Of a stretch of 64,000 bases of DNA, positions 23,887 to 35,592 are shown piece by piece. A model generated the notes under the pieces. The model had not been told where the DNA came from. It ran no database searches and saw only the letters and a program-made list of their open reading frames with translations. The position numbers and the translations under genes are program-made. The stretch is from Antennarius striatus (taxonomy: Eukaryota > Chordata > Actinopteri > Lophiiformes > Antennariidae): NCBI RefSeq assembly GCF_040054535.1, contig NC_090779.1, positions 21,503,001 to 21,567,000 on the forward strand, in the 5' to 3' direction. The stretch's first letter is position 1; each line of letters starts with the position of its first letter.

Positions 23887-26800
23887 ATGAGCACCGATGA
23901 AGACTATGTTGAGGAGGAGCTCAATGACTACATCATCCAGTTTAGCATAGAAGAGTCCTGCCGAGATGCTTTCCTGAAATCTGAAAGGTATAAAACCCAG
24001 ATCAAACTTCACCCTTATGCTCCAAATAAAACTATAGATCATTGGACTGAACTGAACCGGCTGTCTACCCTGATTGCTCTCTCCTCTTGAATCTTAGCTC
24101 AAAAGACGCCACTGAGGAAAATCTGAGAGTCTTGGCTGCCATCGAGCAAGGTTAGGCTGGAAGATCTAGGATAAGAGTCAGACATGATGGACGACATGTA
24201 ATGGAGCTCAGCTGAACCCTGGAGATTCTCATTTAAAAAGCTTTCTGTCTGTTTTTTGCTCTAAATCCTGGGGTGATGGCGTTACTCGCTGTGACCAGGC
24301 GAGGTCTCTGTTCTCGGGGCGATGCTGAAGCACACCTTCGCCTTCAGGGAGTCGGACGGTCGCGGTTGGCTCCCCCTCCATCGAGCTGCATCCCAGCCAA
24401 TCCCAGAGATTCTGCAGACTGTCTTGAGATGTGAGTAAAAGTAACTAGTCAGTTTTTATTATGAGTATGTAAATAGTATTCATATGTCCCATGTACTTTG
24501 AGTTTTTCCAAGAAAAACATCCGTCCCTGACCTCTGCAAACACCACACCTCTCTTTCCCCATCCTTGTTCCTCTGACAACACAACGCTGCTTTAGACGCA
24601 CATCTGTGGAATGATATCCACGGCGCTGGCGCTCGTCTGGTGGACAATCCCGCCTCCAAACACACCAGTGGACAGATCCTGGTCATGTTTCCTCAGCTGT
24701 GGCATTCTTGCAGATAACATACCTTTTTATAGGGGTGGGTTGGTTTAACAAGGGAGTGGATTAAACCGGGCGAGGCAGTGGTGGCTTCAAATCCAAAAGA
24801 ACTTCTCTGTGTGGAGTTTGGATTGTCTACCTCCGAGACATCCTCCCGCATGCTATATAACATGCTGTAGGTGTGTCTGAGTGAGGATGATTCCAGCATT
24901 CCATAAGTGTGGACAGAAAATGCATGGAGGATGGATAAAAACCCATTGCTGTTATTCCAGATTTACAAAAAGCAGTCCAGTCTGAACAAAACTCAAAACC
25001 CTAATCCAAAAAAACGAGACACATTTACCTCAGAAAAGCTTTTCTAAAACTGTGTCAAAAATGAGTGTTGTGTTTTAGGATTATTTAGGTATATTTTAAA
25101 GTTTTGAGAGTTTCTATTTAGCTAAACCTGTTCAAAACCACATTCAAGGATCATCACATGCAAAATGGAGCAACAGCAGATAGACTGTAGTAAACAAAAT
25201 ACACCAGTGAAGAAATATGAAGAGATGAAGTATCAGGACAAGACCTATGGCATCATCAAAATAATACACACCTTATTATGAAAGTGATTCTCAGACAACT
25301 TGAAGAAGAGAAGATGTTGCTGTCCAGGGGATGACAGCTGATGTCAACAGTCCTGTCCTAAAATAACCTGTGACGTTCTGTCCCAAACAGGAAGCCTCGA
25401 GTTCATCCTTCAGTGGAATCTACCCACTCAGCTGCTGCACAGGCGCAGACACGCGTCCGGTATGAACTCCAGGAATGGAGTTGATGCTGACCTGTGTTGT
25501 GATTGTTTTACTGGCAGCTCATGGGCTCAGCTTGGAGGAGAGGACGGCGGTGGGGGGCGAGACGCCGCTGACCCTGGCGGTTAAAGCCGGACTGGTGCAG
25601 AATGTGAAGATCCTGCTGGAGCACGGAGCGTCTCTTCACAACACCAACGGCAGAAACGAGTCGCCGCTTCTGCTGGGTACCACTGTAGGGCCTGTCATCA
25701 ATAACTAACCAACTGGATGCAAAATGAGTATAGATGACCTTAAAAAAATTCAAAAAACTTCTTTTTTTAGCTGAATCCAGCTGTGTTCAGTCAACAAGCT
25801 GAAGATTATAACGAAATAAATCACTTTTCCCAGCGGTGAGAGCCGCCTCTTACGAGATGACGCACACGCTGGTCGTTCACGGCGCCTGGGTGGAGCAGGT
25901 CTGTCGAAAGAAGTGGACGGCGATACATGAGGCGGCGAAGGTCGGCGATGTGGACATCATGATGCTGCTGCTGAGGAACGGCGGCCGGGTGAATGACAAG
26001 GACGCCATGGGAGTGACTCCACTGGCTGTGGCTGCAGAACACGGACATTTCCACATCACTGAGATTCTGCTGAACTGTGGTCAGTTTGTCAGAAAACATC
26101 TCAATATAATGACATTAAATGTGTTTTCAAATAGAGTTTGAGCATTTGCCACCTTCTGCACAAATGTTAGATCTCTTAATCCTTCTCTCTTTTCCCTGCT
26201 CAGGTAGCAAAGTCAATTCTCAGGCCTACAACGGTGAAAGTGTTCTGCTGGACGCAGCCGGATCAGGAAACACTGACTGCATTCAGCTGCTGCTGGAAAA
26301 CGGAGCCGACCCTAATCTACCAAGCATCACCGGACTCCTGCCGATACATAAGGCAGCGCATGCCGGACATTACGAGTGAGGATTCAAGTCAAAATTCACC
26401 AAAACTGAACTCAATGAGAACAGAAAAATATCATTTGAATCATCCTAGCTTAAAAAAATGTGTCATATGTGTCAAACTTAAGGCCCGGGGGCCAAATGTG
26501 GCCCGCCACATCACTTTATGCGGCCCAAGAGAGGATAAAAGATCAGAGTGTCTAAAAATAAATAGGTCAAAAGTGTGCTTTGACCAAAACTACATTTCCC
26601 ACAATGCAGTAATTAAACTCATTTTAACTTTGACACAACCATTTTGGACAAAGTCAATGTCCTAACTTGTATTTGATGTTATTTTTCTTTATTCTCTTGG
26701 ATAGTTTGATCCTTGATTGATGGAGTTTTGTTGGTTTCATAACGTGACCGATTAGAAAGACTTATGTCATAACAGAGAAACAAACAAACATTTTTTTTTC

Positions 26801-28362
26801 TGTGCAGCTGTAATGTTTGAAACTTGAATGAGTAATAAATTCAGTTATTTAACATTAAGGAGTAGTTACATTTATCCTACATTACATTTATCCTACATTA
26901 CATTTATCCTACATTACATTTATCCTACATTACATTTATCCTACATTACATTAAGTTACATCTGACCCTTCTGAGGGCCGCAATTATGCTGATGTGGCCC
27001 TCAGTGAAAATGAGTTTGACACCCCTGCCTTAACTGCCCCCCTGCTTCCCTTAGAGCTCTGAAGATGCTGATACCTCTGACCTCCAAGAAGGCCATTAAA
27101 GCAGCGGGGGTGAGCCCGGTCCACTCTGCAGCAGAGGGATGCCACAGCCGCTGCCTGGAACTCCTGCTGGCCCGTGATTTTGACATCAACTACCGCATGA
27201 ACACCAGAAACTCAGAAATCTACCGGGATATGAGGAGGACAGCTTTGTATTTTGCAGTTTCCAACGGGGACGTGAAGTGCACCCAAGTTCTGCTGGCTGG
27301 TGGGGCAAAGACTGACCTGGACCCGCTGTGCTGCCTCCTGGTGGCGGTCAGGTCGGGGCGCTACGAGATCGTGAAGCTGCTGCTGGCGGCCAAAGCGGAC
27401 GTGAACTGTTACTTCACGGTGGTGAGCGACACCGTGTTTCCCACGGCGCTGCAGTACTGCCTGAAAGACGAGGTGATGATGAGGCTGCTGCTTAACAACG
27501 GTTACCGGGTGGAGAGGTGCTTTCAGTGTCACCATGACGACATTTTTTATGTTCCGCATGATGGGAAAATTCCAGTGAGTGTTTTTTTTTGCTGTTGCCT
27601 TGCTTTAGCTGATGTTCAATGTGCTTCCAAACTATTGTCTTGTCATCATTGAACCTTATTTTAATTTAAATGTGAAATCTGATGACTTAATTAAAACATT
27701 CACTCCTAGGATGATTGCAGTTTTCCAGTTAAATTACTTTAAAGACTGTTCACCTTTATATCCGTCCTTTCTCCAGTTCTGCGACTTCATGAGCCTCTCC
27801 TGCATCATGCATCTGTCTGGGAACGTGATCCGGATCCTGCTTGACTACGCGAGCCGGGTCCACATCTGCTCCAAACTCAGACTCATCCTAGAGAAGCAGG
27901 CAGAGTGGCCAGAAATACGTGACATTCTCAGTGAGTTAATCTGTGGTTTCATGACAATTATGCAGCTGGCAAGAAGAAATATAAAGAATTAAGTGCATCA
28001 GAAAAATTGGCCCACCATAGTTGTGAATGGCTTGATTGTTACTTCATAAACACAAATTAAAAGTTCAAATAAATCCTCCCCAGTTAGTTTTAAATGGTTT
28101 TAGTAAACTTCCTTCCTTTTATTCACCTTCCTGTACGTCTTAAGAAATGAGAAATACACATGTATTTTCTGAAACTTGCTCTCCAGGCAGCCCCCCCTCC
28201 CTCAAGCACCTTTGCCGCCTGGAGATCAGGAGGCGTCTGACCCTGAAGAGACTCAACAACCCCGAAATCATGAACTCAAGCGTTTTTCCTCCCAGATTGA
28301 AAAGCTTCATTCTGTTCCATGAGCTCGACCTTTACAGCCAGGACCCTGAACGCATCGTGTGA
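23887..28362 (+). CDS. asb15: Ankyrin repeat and SOCS box protein 15, tandem copy 1
   Basis: ASB15 is a muscle-enriched substrate receptor. Its ankyrin repeats bind targets, and its SOCS box recruits elongin B/C and cullin 5 to make a ubiquitin ligase. Coding exons: 23887-23987, 24098-24150, 24299-24430, 25518-25676, 25834-26079, 26204-26375, 27055-27574, 27777-27930, 28187-28362. All phases close, giving 570 residues (human 588). The acidic N-terminus has a UIM-like segment ([14 protein letters not shown]). About ten ankyrin repeats follow, including [20 protein letters not shown] and [20 protein letters not shown]. The C-terminal SOCS box starts [14 protein letters not shown], retaining the Leu and Cys of the elongin-binding BC box. 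The cullin box is weak (FPP in place of LPLP). An acceptor just before the ATG implies an upstream non-coding exon. Exon 7 contains a tract almost identical to the downstream copy. A hAT-like element sits in the intron before exon 7. Confidence 0.93.
26464..27027 (+). mobile_element. Non-autonomous hAT-like DNA transposon
   Basis: The left end CATATGTGTCAAACTTAAGG and the right end (read inverted) CAGGGGTGTCAAACTCATTT form degenerate terminal inverted repeats. The interior has the 'ggcccgggggccaaatgtgg' motif typical of a common fish hAT-derived family. It lies wholly in the intron before exon 7 of asb15 copy 1. I see no convincing 8-bp target duplication, so it is old. Two relatives occur at 39.4 and 41.6 kb. 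Confidence 0.75.
26866..26955. repeat. 16-bp minisatellite, about 5.5 copies
   Basis: The unit TTACATTTATCCTACA is repeated five times without visible error at 26866-26945, followed by a partial unit. It is inside the hAT-like element. The related copies at 39.4 and 41.6 kb do not show the expansion. Confidence 0.93.
27314..27501 (+). repeat. asb15 gene-conversion tract, copy 1 side
   Basis: These 188 bp in exon 7 of the first asb15 gene match 32176-32363 with about five mismatches by eye and no gaps, although the flanking exon sequence is only about 65-72% alike. Confidence 0.85.
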
Positions 28363-29115
28363 CAACTTCAGGAGCCCCTCCGGTGTTTATAGTTGTCAAT
28401 GTTGTAATCCATGTTGTAATCAATGATGAACACAATAATGGACAAATTAATTCCAGCATCAATTCTATTATTACTTTTAATTCTAGATTGTTGTCGTTCT
28501 ACGTCTGAATACGTTTGTGGTGTAAAAGTTCTAATCCATGTTTTTTTCCCGTTTATCAGTCACTTTACTGCTAATCCAGATTATTCCATACGTCAGGGCC
28601 ATGCCGATATTTGTTCATCTGACAGACAGATGGAGATGCATGTATTCTGATTATTCATGGTCCTCAGAGGATTAAATGGTGATCACTTATCCCCCGATAC
28701 CACCATCATGACGAAGTCTTGACTTCTATTTATGAAGATTTTTGTCTGATGTTTAATCTCTGATGTGGACACAAACAGAGGTTGTTTCTGAGTCTGCCCG
28801 TTATTAGAATTAACTACAAATCTTATGGCAAATTGGCATGTTAATAAAGAGCAGAGAGGTCAAAGGTCAGAGCTCAAAAAGAGAGTAATCACTCACAAAG
28901 GCTCCAGCTCACTTCAACAGGTTCTCAGTGATTTGTGTTTTGATGGCGGTCCAGCTCCTGGCGACGGATCGTCTCCGTAGTGACAACACTGTTGGCGTGC
29001 GGTGAATCACACTCACGCACATTTTACACCAGTCTGTCTCACTACTGTCTTTAAAATGTGTGCAGTGACATCAGACCCTGTTAGGTTCTGTAAAATGGTC
29101 TGGAGCATGTGACGC
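28363..29115. other. asb15 copy 1 3' UTR and spacer
   Basis: Sequence after the first asb15 stop. AATAAA at 28843-28848 is a candidate poly(A) signal about 480 nt downstream of the stop. No other gene is seen before the promoter-like elements of copy 2. Confidence 0.55.
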
Positions 29116-29125
29116 CTATAAATAA
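29116..29125 (+). promoter_or_regulatory. asb15: MEF2-type / TATA-like site upstream of asb15 copy 2
   Basis: CTATAAATAA fits the MEF2 consensus YTAWWWWTAR exactly and also works as a TATA box. It lies about 110 bp before a strong splice donor (29235) that would end a leader exon. MEF2 control would suit a muscle gene. This is a motif match only. Confidence 0.45.
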
Positions 29126-29169
29126 CTGCTGAAGTGTGTGTGTGTGTGTGTGGGGGGGGGGGGGGTCCA

Positions 29170-29235
29170 GCCATGAAACCAGCACTGTGTTCCTGCTGCC
29201 GCTTCGTCCCACAACTCGGACGCTGAAACAATCAG
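29170..29235 (+). other. asb15: Candidate 5' non-coding exon of asb15 copy 2
   Basis: ACAATCAG|GTGAGAATC is a near-consensus donor ending at 29235. The copy 2 start codon at 30042 is preceded by an acceptor-like GTGACGTCAG ending four bases before the ATG, the same arrangement as in copy 1. The exon start is unknown; a run of 14 G (29152-29165) lies just upstream. Confidence 0.4.
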
Positions 29236-30041
29236 GTGAGAATCAAACCCGTGGAGGTTTTTGTTATGTTCCAGGTCCGTCCTTAGAATCAGAGACAGAG
29301 GCAGCGTTGAGACGACGTGACGCCGTCTGGTATCGTCTGCGTCACGTGTGATCAGTAAGAAGGTCAGGGGTCAAAGCCTTCTGACAGTAGAGCGGATAGA
29401 AAAACAATAAATGCATGGAAGTAATTTAGATGTGACATCAATTTAACTTTAATCCAACTAAATCAAATCTGATCTCAGACGGGACATGACGTCTGTAACA
29501 AGTAACTAAATACTGTACATGAAGTCAAATAAAGTATAACACATGCGTACTTTACCGAAGTCATTCTCTTTTATTTTGTACGTTTATATTTCACAGACAT
29601 ATTAGTCGTTTTTATGTTACTCAGGGAATCTATTCGATATTGTTTGATAACTTTTGTATAAATGAAGGTTACAATCAGTTACAATATTAAGTCATTCCCA
29701 AGTTAAAATGACAAAGACTGTAATAAAACAATTTAATGTATTTTAATGGTGTAGCGTCTATTATTTCAAAACTGCATCATGAGAGTTTTTCACTTTGGTT
29801 GTTTGAATTTCTTTATCGCTAAAACTTTTTTTCGAACCAAAACAACTTTGCGTGCGAGTCCACGCCGTCATAGTTATGTCTGTACTGTTATTGCAGCAGG
29901 ATCGCATCACTTCCTGTGGATTTGATTTGCAGAAGCAGAGGACACAGAACACTTCAGTACAGAAGGAAAAAGGTTTTAGTTCCTGTCGTTGCTTGTTGTT
30001 TAACACTGAGTGACTCTGTGCGCCTGTGTGACGTCAGGAAG

Positions 30042-33000
30042 ATGGACGCAGTCGATGAAATGGATGAAGATGAACTTCTGGACTACAACCTACAGATGAA
30101 CATTCAAGAGTCATGTCAGAGGGAACGTCTGACAGGATCGGGGAGGTACAGTTCCATCAGCCGTCGTCACCGTCCATTTCAAAGTCTGACAGGTTTAACT
30201 TCATCTTTCTGTTCGTATATTCAGGAGCGACGCTCTGAAGCTGCTGGAGGCCATCAAACAAGGTAAGAAGAGAAATTCAGGTGTTCTGAGGAGGAATCCT
30301 TCCATTTGGTGGAAACGTCACGCAGCTTCAGAGAGGATACTAAAACAGGATAATAAAATATTCAAAGCTGATCTTTTCTGACATTTTGATATATTCTGCT
30401 TAAAGCTTTACCTTCAAACTCTTTCAGGTGATCTGCTGACACTCCAGGAACTCTGTGATTTCCCAGCAGCCTTCAGTCAGGTGGACGAGCGCGGCTGGTA
30501 TCCACTGCACAGGGCGGCGGTCCAACCTCTGGTCCCGGTCCTGGAGATGGTGCTGTATGGTGGGAAAGACATCTAAACCCTCGTTTCTAGAACCGCTCTT
30601 GCTCCTTGTCACAAATTCTCTCTCGATCATCGTTTGTCTTGTTCAGCTTCATCCATCTTTAGAAACGGACGTATTATATCTTGTGTTGTTGCTTCAGCGT
30701 CCTTCAGTCTATCTCTGGAGGAAAAGACTTCAGGCGGTGAGACCTTTCTGACCTTAGCAGTGACAGCCGGTTTGGTCGGCAACGTGAAGATGCTCTTGGA
30801 CCACGGAGCTTCTCCTCACACCACCAACAGCCAGAATGAATCCCCTCTACTTTTAGGTCAGAACGTTTCCTCTGTGAACCTACTTTGTTCCATCCTCGCT
30901 ATTTGCTCCTCATCCTCTTCCTCCCTGCAGCTGTCAGAGCTGGATCTGTCCAGATGGTTTCCTCTCTAATAGCCGGAGGAGCTCGGGTGGGGCAGGTTTG
31001 TCTGAGAAGGTGGACGGCCATGCACGAGGCCTCCAGATCGGGGTGTGTTCACGTCATGGAGCTGCTGCTGCAGAACGGAGGCCAGGTTTCACAGACGGAC
31101 CAGCATGGAGTGACTCCTCTGGGCATCGCTGCAGAATACAGCCACCCTGAGGTCCTGGAGCTCCTCATCAGACACGGTGACTGGGATTGATCCATTAATT
31201 GGTGGTTCTGAAAAACTTTATCCAGTAACGTGTTTTACAGTCCATCCACTGCTGCCCTCAAGTGGATCATGGACTCACTTTTTCTGCAGCCTTTTGTCAG
31301 TTTTGAGCTGTAGATAAAATATTCTCCCATGATAAATTAAATGACCCCCTTCAAGTATAAAACTTTAAAAGTATGTTAAAGTGTGTTACAAGTATTTTGA
31401 GATATTTTAATTTTCAGTCCCCAATATGGGTCAGACTCCAAAATTGTTGTATATTTCCCATGATGCAGCTCTTCTAATGGGAAGGGCTCTTCCCTGAGTG
31501 GAATACAGACAGCTTTCAAACACTCTACTTCTGAATAGAAATTATATTCTTGGACTTAATAAGGAATTGGAAACGTCACTGATAGATGTAATGGATAAAA
31601 TAATTCCATTTTCATCTTAACCACCTCTGATTTTCACCTTAAGGCGCTGACGTAAACGCCCAGGCGCCAAACGGCGACAGCGTTCTGTACGACGCCGCAG
31701 GATCGGGGAATCCTGACTGCATCAATATCCTCCTGCAGCACGGAGCGAATCCCAACATCCGCAACCTGAGCTTCCAGCTGCCTGTCCACCGGGCTGCATA
31801 TGAAGGACACTACCTGTGAGTGGGGGGGGGGGCTAGAACCAGGAACATGTCAAACAAGTCGTATTTGATCTGAATTGCATCAGGTATGAACACTTAACTA
31901 CAGCTTCTCTCATCAGAGCTTTGAGGACTTTGATCCCCATCACCACCAGACGGGCCCTGCGGTTGTCGGGTCACAGCCCGGTCCATTCCGCTGCTGACGG
32001 AGGCCACGCCCACTGCCTGGAGCTGCTGCTCCAGAAAGGATTCGATGTCAACGCGCTTCTAGCTCCTCACATCTCTGAAAATTACGGAGACATGAGGCGA
32101 AGCCCGCTATACTTTGCTGTGTCCAACGGGGACGTGACCTGTACGGACATTCTGCTGAGGTCAGGGGCCAAACCCGACCTGGACCCGCTGCGCTGCCTCC
32201 TGGTGGCGGTCAGGTCGGGGCGCTACGAGATCGTGAAGCTGCTGCTGGCGGCCAAAGCGGACGTGAACTGTTACTTCACGGCCGTGAACGACACCGTGTT
32301 TCCCACGGCGCTGCAGTACTGCCTGAAAGACGAGGTGATGATGAGGCTGCTGCTCAACAACGGCTACGATGCTGACAAGTGTTTCTCTTGTCACCACGAC
32401 GACAACTGGGAGGCCCTGAATGTGTTCATTTACCCACAACAGCTGGAAGAAAAAGTTGCTGTGAGTTCCTCTCTTTTCTGTAAAGGTAATGTTTGAAGGG
32501 ATGTATGACAGAAGGATTGATTCTATAGTTCCAAACAAAGACAAGATGCTGACAATGAGCTTTGTTCAGTCGTTTGAAAGATAACCGATCATCAGTTCAT
32601 TCAAAGATAACCTGGAAGCATCTAAAAGGGACTAAAGTGACATTGTAAAAGGTGATATCTCCACCATTGTTATGTATAACCAGTAAAACAAGCTGTCGTT
32701 TGTGTGTCCAGTTCTGTGATTTTGTCGGCGTCTCCTGGCTGGAGAACCTGGTGGGCCGAGTCGTGTCGATACTCCTGGAGTACGTGGGTCACGTTTCTCT
32801 CTGCAGCAAACTGACGAAGACCCTGGAGAGACACAAGGAGTGGCCTCACATTCACAGGATCACAAGTGAGTCAAAAACCAGGACATTTTCCTGCTTCTGG
32901 TAGATCACAATGTCTCTCCTGACCCTCTGAATACCGACTGTTGTTCTCCGTGGTCCAGATACCCCCCGGTCTCTGTGTCACCTGGCCAGAGTGGTGATCA

Positions 33001-33116
33001 GGAAACACCTGAGATGCAGCGACCTGGTGTTCGTCCTGATGCCCAACAGGCTGAAGGACTACCTGCTGTTCAAAGAGAACGACCTGTATGCTAAAATCAT
33101 CTGCAGGGAGGACTGA
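30042..33116 (+). CDS. asb15: Ankyrin repeat and SOCS box protein 15, tandem copy 2
   Basis: A second complete asb15 gene with the same role and intron pattern. Coding exons: 30042-30145, 30225-30262, 30428-30559, 30698-30856, 30931-31176, 31644-31815, 31917-32460, 32712-32865, 32959-33116, giving 568 residues. Exons 3, 4, 5, 6 and 8 have exactly the lengths of copy 1 (132, 159, 246, 172, 154), so the pair arose by duplication of the whole gene. The acidic N-terminus ([20 protein letters not shown]) is UIM-like. Ankyrin repeats include [20 protein letters not shown]. The SOCS box reads [14 protein letters not shown]: the Cys of the BC box, expected after Leu, is Ala, which may weaken elongin C binding. 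The exon 2 acceptor is ambiguous (the first AG is used here). Which copy keeps the ancestral role cannot be told from sequence. Confidence 0.92.
32176..32363 (+). repeat. asb15 gene-conversion tract, copy 2 side
   Basis: Partner of 27314-27501. The differences are a C for T in the first Cys/Arg codon, three bases in the Val-Val-Ser versus Ala-Val-Asn segment, and one silent Leu change. It encodes the ankyrin block around [18 protein letters not shown]. Confidence 0.85.
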
Positions 33117-35530
33117 GAGGGGGACGATTTCTATCACTGAGTCTTAACTGTTACGCATTACGTTGTTTTTCACATTGTTTCAAAGGAATATTGTCTAAAC
33201 TTATTTCCGACACAGTTGCTGCACTGTATTTCCAGTCATTATCGGTCAGTCTGCCGCCATCATCAGGTGGTTTCTGGGACTCACATGTTGTAGATAGAAA
33301 CATCTTGAAGGTTATAGATATGACTTGAGAATTATTCATATTTAAAAAATGAGTTTCTGGTGCAATATGTCTGTTGGATGTAAATGTATTTAAATTGTTT
33401 TATGTGTTCTATGAAAAAGTTAGTTTTGTCAAATATTTCCTGGGAATGAGGAACATCTGTTCACAAAATCGAGCCAATCCAATGTGGAATTGGTTTTACC
33501 TCCATCTAGCGGTCATTGGAGGAACAGCAGTCTCTAAATTTAACCTCCTGACCTGCAGGAACAAAAGCAACAACAACAACAACGTGGCGACACATTCTGG
33601 CAGGTCACTGGAGAACCCGATAACAGGAAGAGGTCGCGTTGTTAGAACGACCTCCAGCTGAAGGTCACATTACGGAGGCCACAAGTGGAGCAGCTACGAC
33701 CAGCACGTGTGTTAATGTGATAAAAAGAAAGCAAAGAGCATTAATGTGAGACTGTTACACACAGAATAGACAACATGTCTCAGGATTGTCAGGTGGAAAA
33801 ACGTCCAGCAGATATATCGAAGGTCTTCAGCTCTGTGAACGGCTGTGTTTGTGTGCACCCATTCCTACAGGTACATTTCACATGTCATACTTCATTATGT
33901 TGTTAAAAAATATATTATTATTATTATTAATACAACTGGTTTTGTCTTCTCTTCAATGTTCATGTTAAAGAAACATTACATTCCTTCTGATCTCTTCTCA
34001 TATCTTGGACACTTTTCTATCGGTGTTAACTAACATTCAGTGGTGACATCTTATTTCTCTGCTAGTTTATATTTCTAGAAATTAAATGAAAATAAAATCT
34101 GCATAGATAGAAGCCAATTAATATAAAAACTAATGAATGAATATCTCATTTCTTATTTCAAGGGTTAAACATGAAGAAACCACATGTCTTGTCCTTTGTT
34201 CTATAACAGAACCTATTTCCGTTCTCCGTCTAGACTTAACTGATGCTTATCAGCAATAATCAAATAAAAGGTCAAATTTACAGCAGATTTAGGATGAGAC
34301 CGGCGGTACGTCACAAAGTCTTTTTACTTCAGACATGTAACTCTACACGACTGCTGCGCAGCTCGTCAGACAAGCTCAGCGACGGATGCATGTTGTTACC
34401 GAGCAACCACACAACAAACCTTCAGACTGACGGTTGGTCCAACACATTCACATAAATGTTACTCATGTGACAAGTACAGGGGTAGGCACAATAATTACAA
34501 CACCTGCCACATGGTAGGATTTACTGCACCAACCCTGTAAATAAACAGTCGCTCTATAAAGATTATGATGTTTGGCTTGTGTTTGCGCTCTAATTATCCT
34601 CTATAATCTATTTCGGCTATTGGACTGTAGTGTATTCTCTACTTTTTATTTTGGTCAGCAAAAGAATTCATGCTGTTTGGTTTTTTTACACAAAAGACAG
34701 CAATTACATAGAAACTGAATACAGAATTTTCAATATTTTAGATTTTAAAATCGGGTTGCCATCGCCATCATCACATCACATCATGTGAAATCTGACGAGT
34801 GTTGCTACCATCTCAACAGATGGGTCAAGAAGCTCAGTTACAGAATCAGACAAGGGAGAAAACGGTCAAAACACTGCAGGAAATTCTCTTCAACCAGATT
34901 TCAAGTTCATTTTCACAAGTAAATGTTGCATTAGTCTACCAGAGATGAAAAAAAAACATTTCCTTTCATCACTGGAGATAACCTTTGAAAAAAGCAATAA
35001 AGTCTAGACGTGATAGAGATTGAAACCAGTTCCTGTTTAGTTTTCGTTTGTGTCCCTTGGAATATCTCGTCTTTTGTATAAGAAGTCCATCTTTACAGTC
35101 AGAGTGCTGTACCTAATCCCATCATCCTTAGGGAGTGTTTCCTGACATGTTGCATAACCCAGAGCTTCATCTCTGATGTCCCCCATGGTGTTTGTTCCCT
35201 TCCTTTCTTTTGGGCCACTGATGAGCTCTCAGTGCAGGCCTCTCAGAGAGCTCACATTCCTGCAGTAAGCTTATCTCGTTGACCTCCCACCCAACACCCT
35301 AAAAAAAGACAGGGACATCACCAGCATGGCGGCCCTCCCATTTTTCCCTGCCAGGCTCCTCTGACAACTGGGACCAGCAGATGAATGAGGACTCTCTGAT
35401 TCTCCGCCAGTCATCTGGACTATCCCTGATCTAAAAAATCGGATGGAGGACAAGTCAGTGTGCAAAAGAAGATTCAAGCAGGAAGACAAGAACGGCTTAG
35501 ATAGAGCAGATTTAATCGAGTGCACGAGGA
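33117..35530. other. Intergenic between asb15 copy 2 and lmod2
   Basis: No convincing gene. AT-rich DNA with a short (ATT)n run near 33.92 kb. CATTCCT at 35255-35261 matches the M-CAT/TEAD muscle motif in the lmod2 upstream region. AATAAA words at about 34.1 and 34.5 kb are distant candidates for the asb15 copy 2 transcript end. Confidence 0.5.
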
Positions 35531-35538
35531 TATAAAAG
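35531..35538 (+). promoter_or_regulatory. lmod2: TATA box of lmod2
   Basis: TATAAAAG lies 62 bp before the lmod2 ATG, which would place transcription start about 30 bp upstream of the start codon and give a short leader. A strong TATA box is usual for sarcomeric genes. Inferred from motif and distance. Confidence 0.55.
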
Positions 35539-35592
35539 AGCTAGAGGGAAAGTTCGAGATAGAGATTTACGTGTTCAGACAAAACGAGAACC

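Noticed and set aside
27065-27652. 195-codon frame taken as a free-standing ankyrin gene
   Set aside because: It is exon 7 of asb15 copy 1 plus intron read-through past the donor at 27575.
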